A program made the translations under genes and the position numbers. From Acanthopleura granulata (taxonomy: Eukaryota; Mollusca; Polyplacophora; Chitonida; Chitonidae), in contig JABBOT010000004.1 of NCBI GenBank assembly GCA_016165875.1, forward strand, positions 4,967,351-5,031,350: a stretch of DNA of 64,000 nucleotides, given 5' to 3'. Positions 9,946 through 24,100 of the stretch are shown here, in pieces. The notes under the pieces were generated by a model that was not told the DNA's origin, did not search any database, and worked only from the letters and a program-made list of their open reading frames with translations. How positions within the stretch are numbered: position 1 is the first letter of the stretch; each line of letters starts with the position of its first letter.

Positions 9946-12430
9946 CCCTCTGCACAGACTTGTACCGTCTGTGTCACTTAGAACTTGGAAATCAAAGCTT
10001 TACCACCAAGCGTCTCCATTAACAGTTTCTTGAATGTTGCCCATCATATCAGCCATTAATTTAGGACGTACAATCATGCATTGTGTTCTAAGCTATTTGC
10101 CAAGCTTTGTAAGTATGTAATTAATTGCGCTATATGAACATGTTGTAGTTTTAATACCATCGCTGTATTTATATGAAGTTACAATGAAAGATTAACTGAG
10201 ATACTTTTTCTTGCTTTGTAGCAGGGTATTATATGTAATACAAATATGCACGTTTCAGTGTTTGAACAAAGAGTTTTGGATATCCACTCGATTTGAGTCA
10301 TCGGTTACAGCACATACATGTATATCTCTCCGACATCACTGGAAACCGTTGACTACTTCTACTTGCGGGCACCTGTCACCCGTTGAAATTGTATATATGT
10401 TATTATAATGATAATTTGATTAATTAAACTATTCTTTAGAAATTTGAATTGTGATATTGTTTTATCGGTTGAAGGCCTCAACTGCTTTGCTTACTATTAA
10501 TAGAGGCATGTTTAATCACTCCGATTTGTTTTGGCAAGATAGCTGAGGTATGGTTGATTGATGCAGACGGTGTCGTTTCCTCTCTGCATGTCTTATTCGT
10601 TACGAGGTCACAAGTACATCTAGGCGTCGAAACAGACATTCATATACCCGCCGATATTTAGGCACAAGATCTCATGACCATAAATCCATCGGACATATTG
10701 TGGATATTATCATGATCTCAGCTTAATCCATTTAAAAGATAACTAAACAGAGAATTCCACAGAGCCATTTAAATTCTGATCATTCCAGAATCTAAGATGT
10801 AATGCAAGCGCCAGCGCTCCATTGTGACTTGCAGAAAGTTTGAACAACACTCTTCTGGTATTCGTTTCCAAATAAATTTAAAACACCAGCTTCCCAGAGA
10901 ATGTTAAAAAATAATTTATGCATGACTAAGAAGAGATGGTAACCCAAGAGAGAAGCTGTCATCAGGTTTCAGTGTACATGGAAAATGCTAGATCTGAGCT
11001 CTTTCTCATTTTTGCCAGATTACCAGGTTAGAAGTTTTCAGAAATACAGATCTGTGCTCTTCCATTCACTAACTTCGAGCTAGATCTTATCGTTCTCACT
11101 GTCCTCAAATTACCAAAGATGCACACAAAGAAAACCTGTTTCTCGTGATCTGAAAGTATTTTATATATTTATATCATCATCACGTTTTCCAGGAATAATA
11201 GACGGTAGAGTCACAAGTAACAGAAATCTACCGGGCGCATCGACCTCTAGTCAAACTTCGGTGGCCGCCTTTTTCACTTTGATTTTTGTTTTAATAATGA
11301 ACAGAACTGACTATATAAGCAATTCTTGTGAAAACGGAAGATGATCTTAACTTTGGGTAAGTACTGAGTCCTGCCTAGCAATGAAGTAACGTGATTTGAA
11401 ATTGGCGGTCTGCAATGCTGTCCGAGTGGAAGTGTCGGTTACATTTGGGCTATTTCCGATGTTGTGGTCCTCGTTATTGATAATAAACACCTATTTTCGT
11501 GGCGTACGGCTTTGACACTTTGAGGCCAGCGCAAGCATCAGGACATATACCTGTACTTTCGCCTATTTTTCTATGGGGGTGGGGACGACATACTGACTAT
11601 GCTAAGTATTTTTTTTATTTCTCCTCTTTAGCATATTACCATTGTCATAGTAATTTTCATTATACATCTTTATATATTGCAATTATTTATCATCAATTTG
11701 TTAAAATTAGGTATTGTATACAGACTTTGTAATGAATCATTGCTTAATTCATATTTCTATTTTTTACAGTCTTTTGAGACATTGTATAAAGTTAATAAAC
11801 AAGTACACGACTTATTTTCACTGTGTTTTTCAGATAAATAATAGTTACCTATATACGCTAAGAGGAAAGAACATGTTAAACTATGTTCCCTTCCTGAGTA
11901 TGGCGTTTAATAACAATCAAGTAAATAAATTACTATTATATCTTTATTGAATATAGAATGAAGTTATATGAGCTACATGATATAAGATCTTATAATAACA
12001 ACAAAATAACCCTATGCACGGCAGTATAAGATACTAATTGTATCTTGCCTGATATTAATTATGTTACTTTTGGGCTTAAATATATATTGTTCGATATTGA
12101 ACTGTATATCTAATGAATATCACCATGAGCAAAAGCCGTGACATTTGATGTTTCTTCAGGATTTTGTTAGTGCACTAAAGCCAAGCGTTATAGAAGTGTA
12201 TGAAAGGATGCATGTGTTCTGGTTCAAGCTGTATATATATATGGACATGTGCTCTGGACATGTGCTTTTCCTGTGGCTTTATAACTGGTCTCAGACCAAC
12301 TTTGTCGCAAATCAGTTGCCCTAAATGAGCTAGCTTTCCGCGGGCGCCACGTGTGGGGCAGTTCGTCAATTAATTGGGAAACACCACTTAGTCTGGTTTA
12401 TTGCCGCCCCCATTGGTGAACACAATGACT

Positions 12431-12500
12431 GCCTTCATATAGGCTTAACGTGAAATAGTTTTGAGTACACCGTAAAATACCAATCAACTAAATAAATAAG
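12431..12500 (+). mobile_element. SINE 3' tail fragment
   Basis: The segment GTGAAATAGTTTTGAGTACA, then CCGTAAAATACCAATCAA, then CTAAATAAATAAG corresponds to the 3' tail of the better-preserved SINE at 62596-62760 (GTGAAATATTCTTGAGTACG, then GCGTAAAACACCAATCAAAC). The tRNA-like head is not recognisable here, so this is a truncated or decayed copy. Confidence 0.75.
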
Positions 12501-15500
12501 TCATGTAGGTTTGAAATATTCTTGAACATGCATGACGTCCAAGGATTGCTTTTTAGATTTAGGTAGGGTTCCTTGGTTCCGAAGATTGGGATCTTCTCAA
12601 ACATTATGTGACCAGAATGGCTCCTGAGAAATGCATCATGACGAATTAAACTCAGTAAAACAATAAATTTACAGCCCTGGTCGATCTCCGGGGCATATTT
12701 AGTGCTAAGTAGCTCTTAAGTGCACTTCACATCTCTATAACATCCTTTGCCATGCAGTTAAGGGCTCATTTAGCTAATAAGTGTGCCTCATGAAACTGGA
12801 CCAGGGTCACAGGTGAGGGTCATGACATCACATATGTCCAATGACAGGGTCATTGGATCTATAACTTGATATTAATGATACCAAAATCCTGTTGGATTCC
12901 AGATGTATACATGTCTAAAGCCGTATACAGTAATCTGAATCAGTGGTGGACGAATGAATTTCCTATTCAAGGCAATGAAAGGGCTGGTCAGACTTCAGGT
13001 ATATTATGCGATGGATTTGGTGCTTATTGAGGCATTTCCAGCCATTCTGCCAATACATGATGGAGACGTTGAGGGGCCCTGCGTCACCTAGATCGACTTT
13101 AACATTTCTTATTTGAAAGGGCACTTGTTAGTAAGCAAGCAAAGTGCTTTTGTATCTGTGCATTAAATTTGGGTAAATTTATTTTTAAACAAGCTAAAAA
13201 ATACTGAGCACACACTGCTTAAAATGTCCTGTAGAAATTCCATAGAACAAATTCTATAGACTTTGTTCTTAAGAACTGCTTAAATAAAAAAAAATCCTAT
13301 AGAACTTGTTGTTTGGTGTCTATGTATGTATGTATACTCAGGTTTTATGTCATGCTGAACAATATTTTCAGTCATATGACGACTAGGAGTCCTTACTGTG
13401 TGTATACAGTGGTTCTTCTTGTGGCAGGGCTAGTACCATTATTTGACTCTTTGCTATGACCTGATCCGTGATTGAAACCTGATCACTCGACTTCGAGGCG
13501 GATCATACTGGCTATAGAGGGGACCTGAATTTGTTATGTTGGGAAAAGCCTGTAGAATAGATATATTTGTTTACATCTCTATGTCTATTTTTCAGTCCTG
13601 TGTAGAAACATTTTGGTGGGTTCCTTGGAACCTAGAGAACTTGGATTTCCAAATATATATAAAAACGCTCTTGTTCCTGTACATTTCACCTCAAGGGTAG
13701 ATAAAGTTAGTGCATCCTTAATATTATGGACAAACCAAGCATCCAAGCATATCTTTAACATAATGAATTGGGGGCCAAGCCCTTTCTGAAATTTAGAAAT
13801 TGTACCCATGCAAGGGGAATGTGATGTATATATCATGCAGGTCGTGTTATAGTATGAGGAATTATTTTTAAAAGAATACTTTACAGCTGTATTAGTACCC
13901 TTTAGGCTAGTCTAGTTTTCTAGAGAAGTTATCTTTAGGACTGGTGGATGTTCCATAGAACTTTGATATATCATCCTTAGAACTTTATGAATTTCTATAT
14001 TAACGAATTCTGTTCCGTTTCGTAGAACATTTTTGCAGGACGGGCACAATGGAAAGCAATGCGTTCTGTATATTTGAAGAGATGCAAAGGGATTCTCCAA
14101 ATGACTGCAAACCTTCCCGCCTCGTGGACATGACCTGAAATGAATTTGTGTTTAATATGTTATCACAATCAAACTGTCAAACACCACATTTTTACACCAC
14201 CTAGAGTCCATGAATTCGTTTCAAGCCAATAAACGTAAGGTCCAATTCAAAAACAGCTTACAACACCAGATCCAACAGGGATGCTCAACAAGGAAATATA
14301 TATAAATAGTATATATATCTGACAACATGTAAGAGATGTAGTCAAGAGTTTTCAATCATGCAAGGAAGACGTTTTTCTGGACATAAAATCCAAATCAAGA
14401 TTCAAACTCCGTGCGCAAAAAATTTCCAGGTCAAGTCATACATGTAATATCATATTTATCACGCAAGTCTCCACATGAAGGAAAGGGTAGTTTTGTGATA
14501 ATCGCACGGTGATAAAGGCTGGATTAGTCCTTGCTTGCTTCGAAATCCTTTTGTTTGCAGTACTTAGAACCCACGCTTTAACAACTGTCATGATCTGGAA
14601 ACTTCAAGAAGCTAACACCACGCCGACTGATTTTCTATCACTGAGCTAAATGACGAAGCTGTCAGTCGGTAAAGTTGATCGTGTCTCAGGCATTTGGTGG
14701 GGATTATAACCCGCCTCACTGACTACTGACTATTTCGAATTTTGGTGTTGTTTGTTCAAAATTTTATTACCTCAATGTGACAGAACACACAGGGTTATCT
14801 AATCGTGAATAAATAATAAATCTGGACACTAATCCTTCAGACTACAGTTAATCAGATGTCTGTGCAATATTCTCTATATATTGCCGAGTGCACTTCGGTC
14901 GGTTTTTAGTTATACGATGAGTGTAGAAAGCAAATACCTTGGAAGAGTTGTTAGAAGTATTTCCAAGGGAAGAGTTGGGGACGGGGGGTCTCCGTTGCCC
15001 CTTAGCGATTTTGACATGTCACATGGTTTGGCAAGCCAATTAAATTTTGTAGAAAACTTTAAACAATCTTTTCCCAAAACAATTGACACAATCAGGCAAG
15101 AATTTCATACACAGTCCTATGCTACTTAAATACCCAAAAGTTATGACTTTTGAATGCAAATTAGGCTTCTGTTGCCATTGATAATTGGTCACCTGACTAA
15201 TTTCACAAATTTCTTCCAAATTTTATCGTACAATGACACAAATTTCACCTTAACTGGTATAACTTTATGTACATCCAAATATGGCAATAATTTTTGTCGG
15301 AAGCTTCAAGATTTTACCGATTTTTTTTTCTCGAAAGTTAGTCAGAAGCCCGTTTCATATGTAGTTTGAAATCACTATGTTACTATACTGGTAGGGTGAA
15401 AATTTTACACAGAAATGACACGTAGCCTCTCCCCTTCATTTTACTTCGGACCTTCACTACACATTGAAACGAATGTATACAGAACAAATTTGAAACAATT

Positions 15501-16350
15501 GCCGGTGCATGTAATGTATTTTTTTAATTCTAGGACAATGGTGCAATGATACATTGCAAAACATTGTAAAAGATCACAAAAGTACTGAAGTAGTGGATAG
15601 CAAAAATTAGCAAGTGCAATAGTGGTAATCCAATCATGACGTCTTGGCCGTGTTAAATGCTATTACCCAATATCTTTTAGAAAGAAATACACCATTACAC
15701 AAATTCACTCTGGGAGTTGAAAATTGTGACAATTATTATTATTTGCCACTTTTAGATTTGCGATTTCTAATAATTTATAACGAAAAAGCCTCTTCCTGGG
15801 GAGAGGGTGTTATTACAAATTGCCATGAAAGGCACATGCATGCAGGAGCCTGTGTTTTCAATGATCCAACTTTCGTGTTGAAAATCATTTGCTATTCATG
15901 TAGTCCCGGATTGTGAATAGAGATCGCTCATGCTAATTGAACTTATGTACAACTCGCTACAGATCACTTAGTAAAAATATTAGCAAAAATCCAATGTTAT
16001 TTACAATCAAATGGATTTAGGGAAGCAAAACTGTATGTATGACATTCATTATTATTCATTATCATGTTCCTATTGTTTCCTAAACTTTATGAGTAACCCT
16101 GCACATATTCATGTTATGTAGCCCTACGCCTCTGCGCAGAGCACAACTAAATGTTTACTTCAGCAGGAAATTGAACCACTAGGATTTATATGCCTAGATA
16201 AGGGTGGCTCATCAGAAAATATTGAATTTCTTAATCATGTATATATAGTGAAAAGGTCCCTAATTCCTGAATTCTTGTTAAGAGACTATACACTAAACTT
16301 GTCACGCTGTTCACGTTCTCAAGGACAGTTTTCAAAACTCGGTACCCCGT

Positions 16351-16425
16351 GGTTTAAAGAGCCTCAGTTAGACATCGTAGTGCCTAACAAATGATTTCGC
16401 ATGTTCGAATCCAGTTCCTTATGGT
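16351..16425 (+). mobile_element. Possible tRNA-derived SINE head
   Basis: Contains a B-box-like GTTCGAATCC at 16403-16412 and, about 45 bases upstream, an A-box-like AGAGCCTCAGTTAGAC. Spacing and the NATTTCGCATGTTCGAATCC context resemble tRNA-derived promoters, but the rest cannot fold as a tRNA by inspection. Low confidence. Confidence 0.3.
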
Positions 16426-17412
16426 CCGGAACCTTAGGAAGCTGCCCGAAACCTTGCGAAGTGCCGTGCGATTTTTTGACCACGCATTGCCATATTTCCT
16501 GTTATAATGACATTCAGATTACAAGTGAAATATGCTTAAATATATACGACGTTAAATTCCAGTATGATGGTTAAATTTGATTCATATTCTAATTTTGTCT
16601 CTGGTAGAGAACTGACTTACTCAGATGATCTTAAGTATAGGTACTGGGTATACTGCATAAAAGCCTCAGATTGGAAGAATTTATTTAAAACAAGGCCTTG
16701 GAAGAGTCATCAATTCCGTAGAAAATATTATTTCGATTTTTATATCGTTCGTTGTTTTTATCTGTAACTCGTTATCGTTACTTCTATTTTGGAATGCATA
16801 AAAGAGTTGAAGATGGATTAAGTTGCTGTGACCTCTAGCTTTTCAGTGAGCGTTCGAAAAGTTAAGATTCAGGAATGTAAGTGCGTAGAAGCACAGTGAG
16901 CATGAGTATTTCATTAAAATGCAAGCTTTGTACTGGGATAGATTGCATGATATATTTGCAAGTTGTGATAAGAATGTCATTTGTGCACATAATCAGACCC
17001 GGTGATTTCCTTGCGTTCAGAATTCTTAAGTTTTATTTTGTACTAGCTTCCTGGGTTCTTATCCTGTACTCACCCTGCCACGGTGACTCTTGTGTATGGT
17101 ATTCGTATACCTTCACTATACCAAACCACGGCCGTATATACACAGACAGGTTGCAAGGAAAGATCGTTTCATTCTGCCCACTTTTGTGTTGGTGCATGTA
17201 ATTGGTCAAACGCTGACGACTTCTTCGTAAAAGCCGCCATGATTGGACAAAAGCGGCCGTCCTTCCTTAGGCGGACACTTCGAACTACAAGATTCGATCC
17301 CCTTTCCATTACGAATCTGAGTTGCTTCTCTATTTATCGTATACAACGCTTAGTATAGGAAAGATAGTTAATATATGTACTAGTTTATATCCTGTACTCA
17401 GTTCGTGAGTTG

Positions 17413-17429
17413 TTTTTTTTTTTTTTTTT
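17413..17429. repeat. Poly(T) run
   Basis: Seventeen consecutive T. It may be the decayed poly(A) tail of a minus-strand retroelement or simple slippage; no element body is recognised beside it. Confidence 0.8.
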
Positions 17430-20400
17430 GATGCAGAGCGCGCAAGTTGTGTTAAATGTGCTGAGTTCCTGGATAGGCGCAGTGGACAGATTTTAATATG
17501 ATTTTTCCCGCCCCAGTTAAGTTCGTGTCAGCCTTGTAAAAGTGGAAAAGGTCAAAATCACAGTCCTGTGGTTAAACCTCTCTCCCAGATTTAACAAAAG
17601 GTGGACAAATATTTAAACGAACCAGGGTGGGCTTCTTTGAGCCTTGAGTAACTCCTTAGAGGAATTGTCAGGGCCATTTCTATAGAGCGGGTCTTTAATG
17701 TACGGGACTTGACAAGTGAAAAAAGTATATCGTAAGGACGGGTAAAAATATAGTCAAATAAAATTTGCCAAGAATTAGGAAGCAAACGCTTCGTACATGT
17801 AGCCACGCCCTCAAACGTAGGCCTATCGTTGATGGTGGGCTGATATAAATTCTTGGGCAAAATGCAGATTCCCTGGGCGAGGGAGATTGGTCGTGCAATA
17901 TCTGTGTACGTAAGGTGTACATAGTATCATCAAACTGAGGTCTGTCATGATGTCATACTGATCTGTATGCAGCTGGGATAGGGGTAAGAAGGTCGTGGTC
18001 AAATCCAGGACGTCACTCACTCTCAGAGTTTAATCCACTGTGCACCGTCAACCATAGCGGTGTGCAGGGTAGGTCAGCTGTGGTGAGATCTGGGTCGGGC
18101 TGAAGACAGGATCGTCAGAGACGGCTGACAATAACAGGGAGAGGACATAGAGGAACCCTCAATAGCGTTGAATAAATATGCGTCTCATAAGCCCCTGTCT
18201 TGGTTCATAAGAAGGCCATTGAAAGTGTGTAGGTTAATTTAAATTCAGGAGTCCATACGTGCTCCCGATCTGTGTAAAAAGCCCGCATGCAACGCGGTCA
18301 AGAGAGTGGATCGTCTTTCTTGTGAGGATTTGCTGTAGGTCGGCCTTTACCCCTCTCCTATATTTCCTTACATTCACTGAATGCCATAGATGGACCGTAC
18401 ACTTTTTAGTTGGACTGCTGAACTCTACACCAAGGCCACTTTTTCAGTCGCTATTAATGCATATGTACCCATAGTCTTCCTCCGAATTCGGCATCGACGT
18501 GATTCCAGATAACATTGCATGTGGCGAAATAGCAACACCATTCTTGGCATTAGGAAGGATGATATATACTCTTGGAAACAAGGATCCTGTGATCTACGGT
18601 TGACCCGCTTTATCAGGTACGTGAACAATACTGCATAGTTACAAAGTAGTTTTTTATACACAGTTCTTATTTAGTTAGACCAAAATACTGCTTTAGTTCG
18701 TGTACAATCAGTTAATGCACTGTAATCCTGCTTTGGGATTCAGTACTATTTTAATATTAACACTGAAAACCAGGAGAACCTTTCGCTGCATGCGAATATT
18801 GCGGTCATCCGTATTTGTGGATTACCAAACTTGCAACTTTTAGTTGATGGGTCTTCCTACACTTTTATGAATAACTCACTATTCGAATTAAGACTGAATG
18901 AAAAAATAGTGTTTCAGGAACTCTTCTAACAAAATGCCCCAACAAAAGATCATTCATTTATACAAGGTACATCATAAATGTTTTCATGAAACACCCGAGA
19001 ATGTAATTTTACAGTGCCCCGTGTTTTCCTCGTTGCACCGGTAGAAAAGGTGCAAAACTTTAACTGAAGGGGGCACTGAGCAGAAATGTATGCAAGTTCC
19101 CCTCACGAGACCGAGCGCGCCGTTTTAAACCTTGTGGCGGGGCACTACATAGCACAATACTACGTGGATTGCTGCTGCACGGTACTGTGTGGTTCCCATT
19201 GTTCCCATAGTACCGTGCCTCCAATGACAAATTTTTATTTTAACCTTTCTGATGATTATCACGCGCTTCAGAACCAGAGCCTCTCAGTACCCCGAGAATA
19301 CTACCCCGGAAATTCATGGGAAGAGTTAGAGTCTGTCTTTGATCATTTTTGTCCTTCGGCCGGGAATTATAAAACATGGGCACAGTTGTAGTGCCCGCCT
19401 TTGTTCTTTATTTTGGTTTTTCGCCGCAAAATAGTTAATTTAAGTTTAAATAGTCAATACCCATGTATTGCCTCTCTTTCTCCCTTTACTTTTTCACTGG
19501 TAAATGCCAAATTATTGTTTAGAATTTAGCGCGTCCCACTCTACGTAAAAGAAAGAGTATATTTCCACCTAATGCCATTCTCTTGTGTCCTTGGCGTTTC
19601 TTCCCCAGCGTGATGACGGATCGCGTCCACTCTGCATTCACCATTGTTGACTTGCTATTCATGAGTATAATACGTCACCACATTACTTCCAACACGACAT
19701 CGCCAAGACAGGAACGAACAATACAGTATATATATACAGGTTATGTGCCCGAAGTAATACAGAAACGAAACGTTGCTCATTCAACTAGAACTCGTGGACG
19801 GAGTTGCATGCATGGACCATTTCCCACCAGATAAATTGGCCTTCATGTATTATGTGTTTTCCAGCATTATGAGGCATTATGAGGCCTGTGTTTTCCTTTT
19901 CCTTACAATTCAATGTCTTTCGTATTAACACACGTACAGTTCCACTTTGATCACAATTACACAAGGGGTACTGTTTCTAGTTGACTTTCCCTCCCTACCT
20001 TCTCTCTGTCTGTCTGATTGACACTTCCATGTGAATTTCTCTTTTTCTGTTTTAAATTAACACACACGCATACACATCCAATTTGATCTCCTTTGTCTTT
20101 GCCTTATTAATAATCCCGTGCATAGGGTTTTGACAGTTTCTTGAATATGAACATAAAAGTTCAGTCACACAGTTACATACCCGCTCGTCTTTATGTGTTT
20201 TGTGCTCATACGATTGTCACAAGCTGAAGCAGCTTAATGTAGCTGCCCTCAACTCTGAATGTGCATTGAAGCGAACTTTCACACACCTAACGTCCGTATT
20301 ATATAAAGACATTGTTGAGATTCATCAGAAAATCATCAGAGTGGGTTTTCAGATTTCAATTCATTGGCCAATTCATTCATTAAAAAACAGATGAGGTCCC

Positions 20401-21021
20401 TGTTTGATTACCAAAGAATGCGGTGTATTTGTGGATGCTCATTCACCCTGTTCCTTTCTGATAGACAGCTATACAATGTAACTGGGTTTCCCCGGGTTTC
20501 TCGAGACGAATCTCTTGGGTAGTGAATACGTGAGAGGCATATAAGTGGTGACGGATTAACACGGCCTGAATGAATGCCTCTAGTCCGCAAGACGATTTCT
20601 GTGCTTAAACTATGGTGGATATGATTTGATTTTTGCGCATGGCTGGTTTTGAAAGAAATTACAATTATGTTGACTAAGTTTATGTGAAAATTATGAAAAT
20701 TGTATATTACCGAGAGTTCAGTACGAGTGTAAACCTTGCATGTGGATTAGAAAGAGGTTAACACATGCTATCTTTTACTTGGTTTCATGGTTTCATTAAC
20801 TTTCAGTGTGCGGTTTATCATTATGGACTCTTTCCAAAGGACAAGATATCCAATTTACAGTACTATTTGGGACATCAGAGAGAGAGAGAGTTGCAAAATT
20901 ATCCTAACTTAAAATTAAAAATTAAAATTATCCTAACGCCAGGAATTTCATTCCATGAACAGTGTTACCCCCATTACCCCCATTTGAAAGTGTCAGCTGT
21001 GTCTCTAGTGAGCATTTATTG

Positions 21022-21106
<85 letters not shown>
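21022..21106. repeat. Compound (CA)n(TA)n microsatellite
   Basis: About 10 CA units pass directly into about 32 TA units without interruption, 85 bp in all. A polymorphic locus is likely. It explains the long Thr-His/Ile-Tyr run in an overlapping open frame. Confidence 0.97.
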
Positions 21107-21108
<2 letters not shown>

Positions 21109-24100
21109 GTATAGCAATTCAGGCAATAAGAACTCTGCCGGCAGTACTGAATGACTTAATCCAGGCGATTAAAGATGGTTTATCAGTTATCTCTGTACTA
21201 TTTCTGAGTGTGTTTTAATGACAAGTTCAAGAACAGTGCAGTTGTCTGTGACTGTGGTCAGAATTATGGGAGATGAAAAGCAGAGCCCTGTGGGTATAAA
21301 CGATCGGCATATGACCATGCAGTAACCTTTCCATAAGTGCACGGGTAAATTTTCACCCTATGCACACTTATGCCTTATTGGTGGCAGAAAAACTGTTTTC
21401 CATATACGAACTATTTCCCATTTAGGAATTATTTCTCACCCACGAACTTCAAGTTAGGCTACCTAACAGGTAAGGGCGACGTCAACCGCATATTACCACC
21501 AATGACGTAAGAAAAGTGGCACGGGATCACATCTCGGGGATAACATGTACTGGTTCAAAGTGAACCAAAGTGGTTTTCGGAAACAGTTGTTACTGTATAG
21601 CTGACAAGGCATTGTAAATCTTCACTTGAATGGGAAGCATTTGGACCATGTGTCAATATTATTTTTATACTATATTTTACAACTCCTTAATTGCTTCTTG
21701 AGCATGCAGGCTTTTGAACTGTTGAGCCGATAAATGTCAAATTGTGTATATCTATGTATGGAAATATACCAACCCACGACTGAATGTGTCTGTGAAAGTA
21801 CTAGAGAACTGCCTGTTAAAACCTGCATATAAACCTTCTTTAAAAGTCACCTCTAATTATAGACCATGCCATATTTTGCCCATATGTATACCCTACTACT
21901 GAATTCTACATGCCTAAACATGCAGACAAAAGGAGCAGTATGGTTTTATTCCTTGGTGAATTTGAAATTCCACGTTTACAAGAGTGAGAAGTTCAGTAGG
22001 TTGGTTGATTAGAGAAAGCTTAAATACATCATCATGCACAAGACGAATTATTGACCAGCAAACGACGCAGTTGGAAATGAGCTTTTATTAATTTGATTTT
22101 TTCATCAGACTTTAATATACCATAAAACTTACATTTTACAACAGCGTGAATGTTTCTTTGCGTTTTATAATATATCACATGTGTTTAAAAAAAATCTTGA
22201 ACTGAATTAGTCATTTAAATAACTCAATTACCTTTAATTTTCAAAAACTTCCCTGAAACGGAATTAAATATTTTTTTAAAATATTGGAATTATCCTATTA
22301 TCCATATTTATACATGTTGGATATTTTGTGCCGACAAATGTCAAAGCTGCCACATTTTGGGGAAAGCGGGCATTCCTACAACCCAAATCAATCACTACTA
22401 TATTATTAGCGAAGAATTTCTACCCATGTACTTGCTATGAAGTATGGCTATAATGATCATGGTCAATTTGGTATTTTGCAGTTTGAATCGACAGGGCTGT
22501 GTAATTGTAGAGGACTTTACACCAAGATCTGACTAAAGCAAGGAATTATTATTGGAAAGAGCTCAGCACAGATATATCAATTAAACGATAAAACGTATAT
22601 TTTTATACAGGAAAGTCGCCCGATGCATTAATAGTAATACGTTTAGGGTGTTTACCTGGGGTGCGAAGTTATTTTAATAAGTGATATGTAAGTAAAACAG
22701 AGATTTTTTAAAAAGCAAACGTATGATTTATGCTAACTCATCATTGTTTAGACTATATTAGATTTGAAACATAGTCAGTAATGGTGGTTTCAATGCAAAC
22801 TTTTACTGGCGCCGATGCGACCAAAATGTTATAGTATTATACTTCCTTGAAAAACTCATCGTGACCAACATTGTCACGTATATATACTGTATTTCCCTAA
22901 TGTTTAGCTTTATTTAAACAGACAACAGCATCATTCTTTAAACAGACAAATGTTTCATTCTGACTGATCAAACCACCTTACAGGACCACTTAACAGATTT
23001 TGTGAGGTTTGATTACATTCTTATAAGCAAAACGTGAGTGTTGCATTCAAATGTATTATTTTAGAGGTCAGACGTTTGGGTGAAATTCTGTACACACTTT
23101 CATTATTAATAAATATAGAATGTATGTGATATTTGTAGAAGAATTCGTTGCTGTACTCCGGAATAAGTACAAGACACATAACTGTAGCAGCATCACTATT
23201 ACACGCATTAAACTTTAACCTGACCATCTCACCCGTGTGGCCCTATCTCAAGCACGTTGTGCTGACATAGGAATTCAACTGTTGGAATCTGTTTGTTTTT
23301 CATCCAGAATGCATTATTCAAAATGGCTCGGTTCCAATATTCAGCTATGCCGTTGAAGTTTGAGCAAATAACTTTAAGAACTACAACCATTGTTGAATTC
23401 GAAGAAGACCAGGTTTTCTTCCAAGGCGGTACGTGTCGGATCATACCAATCTGATAGGCAGCGGCGGATTTTCGTCCACTCCGACCCGTCTCTCTCCAAT
23501 TCTCAACTTCCCTGGGGTATACACGAGTAATCGTCCCATGTACATTCCAATTACTCTATGCTGATTACTGTCCAAGCTAAAATCCAGCCATTCAGAATGA
23601 ATTTGCAGCATTTCGTACGGAAAACAAGGTTGATCATAAGCAATTGATGTTATATATAGCTAATGTGAGATTTTGTTTAAATTAAAGTGTTACCGTTTTG
23701 GTCGATAAATAAAACTTCCTTTTGATGAGTTCTGGTGTGTAGTTTATGTCCGTATTTGTACAGTAGTTTAAAAAAAATGTATATATCAATTATAGGCGGT
23801 GAACAGTTCAATGTGCAATGTTCTTAATCATTCATCTGTTGAATGTATTCAAAATCTTTGAGTTTTTTGTCAGGACAGATTAAGAGGATTATCGTGTGAC
23901 ATGTTATGATCTTCTGGTAGCTCATGTCTGAATGGTACGTGTCATTTCCATCCAATACGAGAAATGCTTGGTCTTTCTGAGCACGTGACGAAGTGCACCT
24001 ACACCAACCAATCAAAACGCGACGACAGATAAATTGTCTTGCACGATGATTATGATAAGGGTTCCCCCAGCACTTGTCATGGCTGCAATCTTGCAGGCTC

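Larger units (their letters stand above)
9946..20990. other. Intergenic, no defended gene
   Basis: About 11 kb of AT-rich sequence. It contains a SINE tail (12431-12500), a weak tRNA-like segment (16351-16425), a T17 run (17413-17429) and short local duplications (for example GGACATGTGCT twice near 12243-12266, and GCATTATGAG twice near 19865). The short open frames here lack domain resemblance and paired splice sites. Confidence 0.5.

Noticed and set aside
20765..21154. 129-codon frame ending in Thr-His and Ile-Tyr runs
   Set aside because: Its length is due to the (CA)n(TA)n microsatellite; the rest has no resemblance to a protein family.
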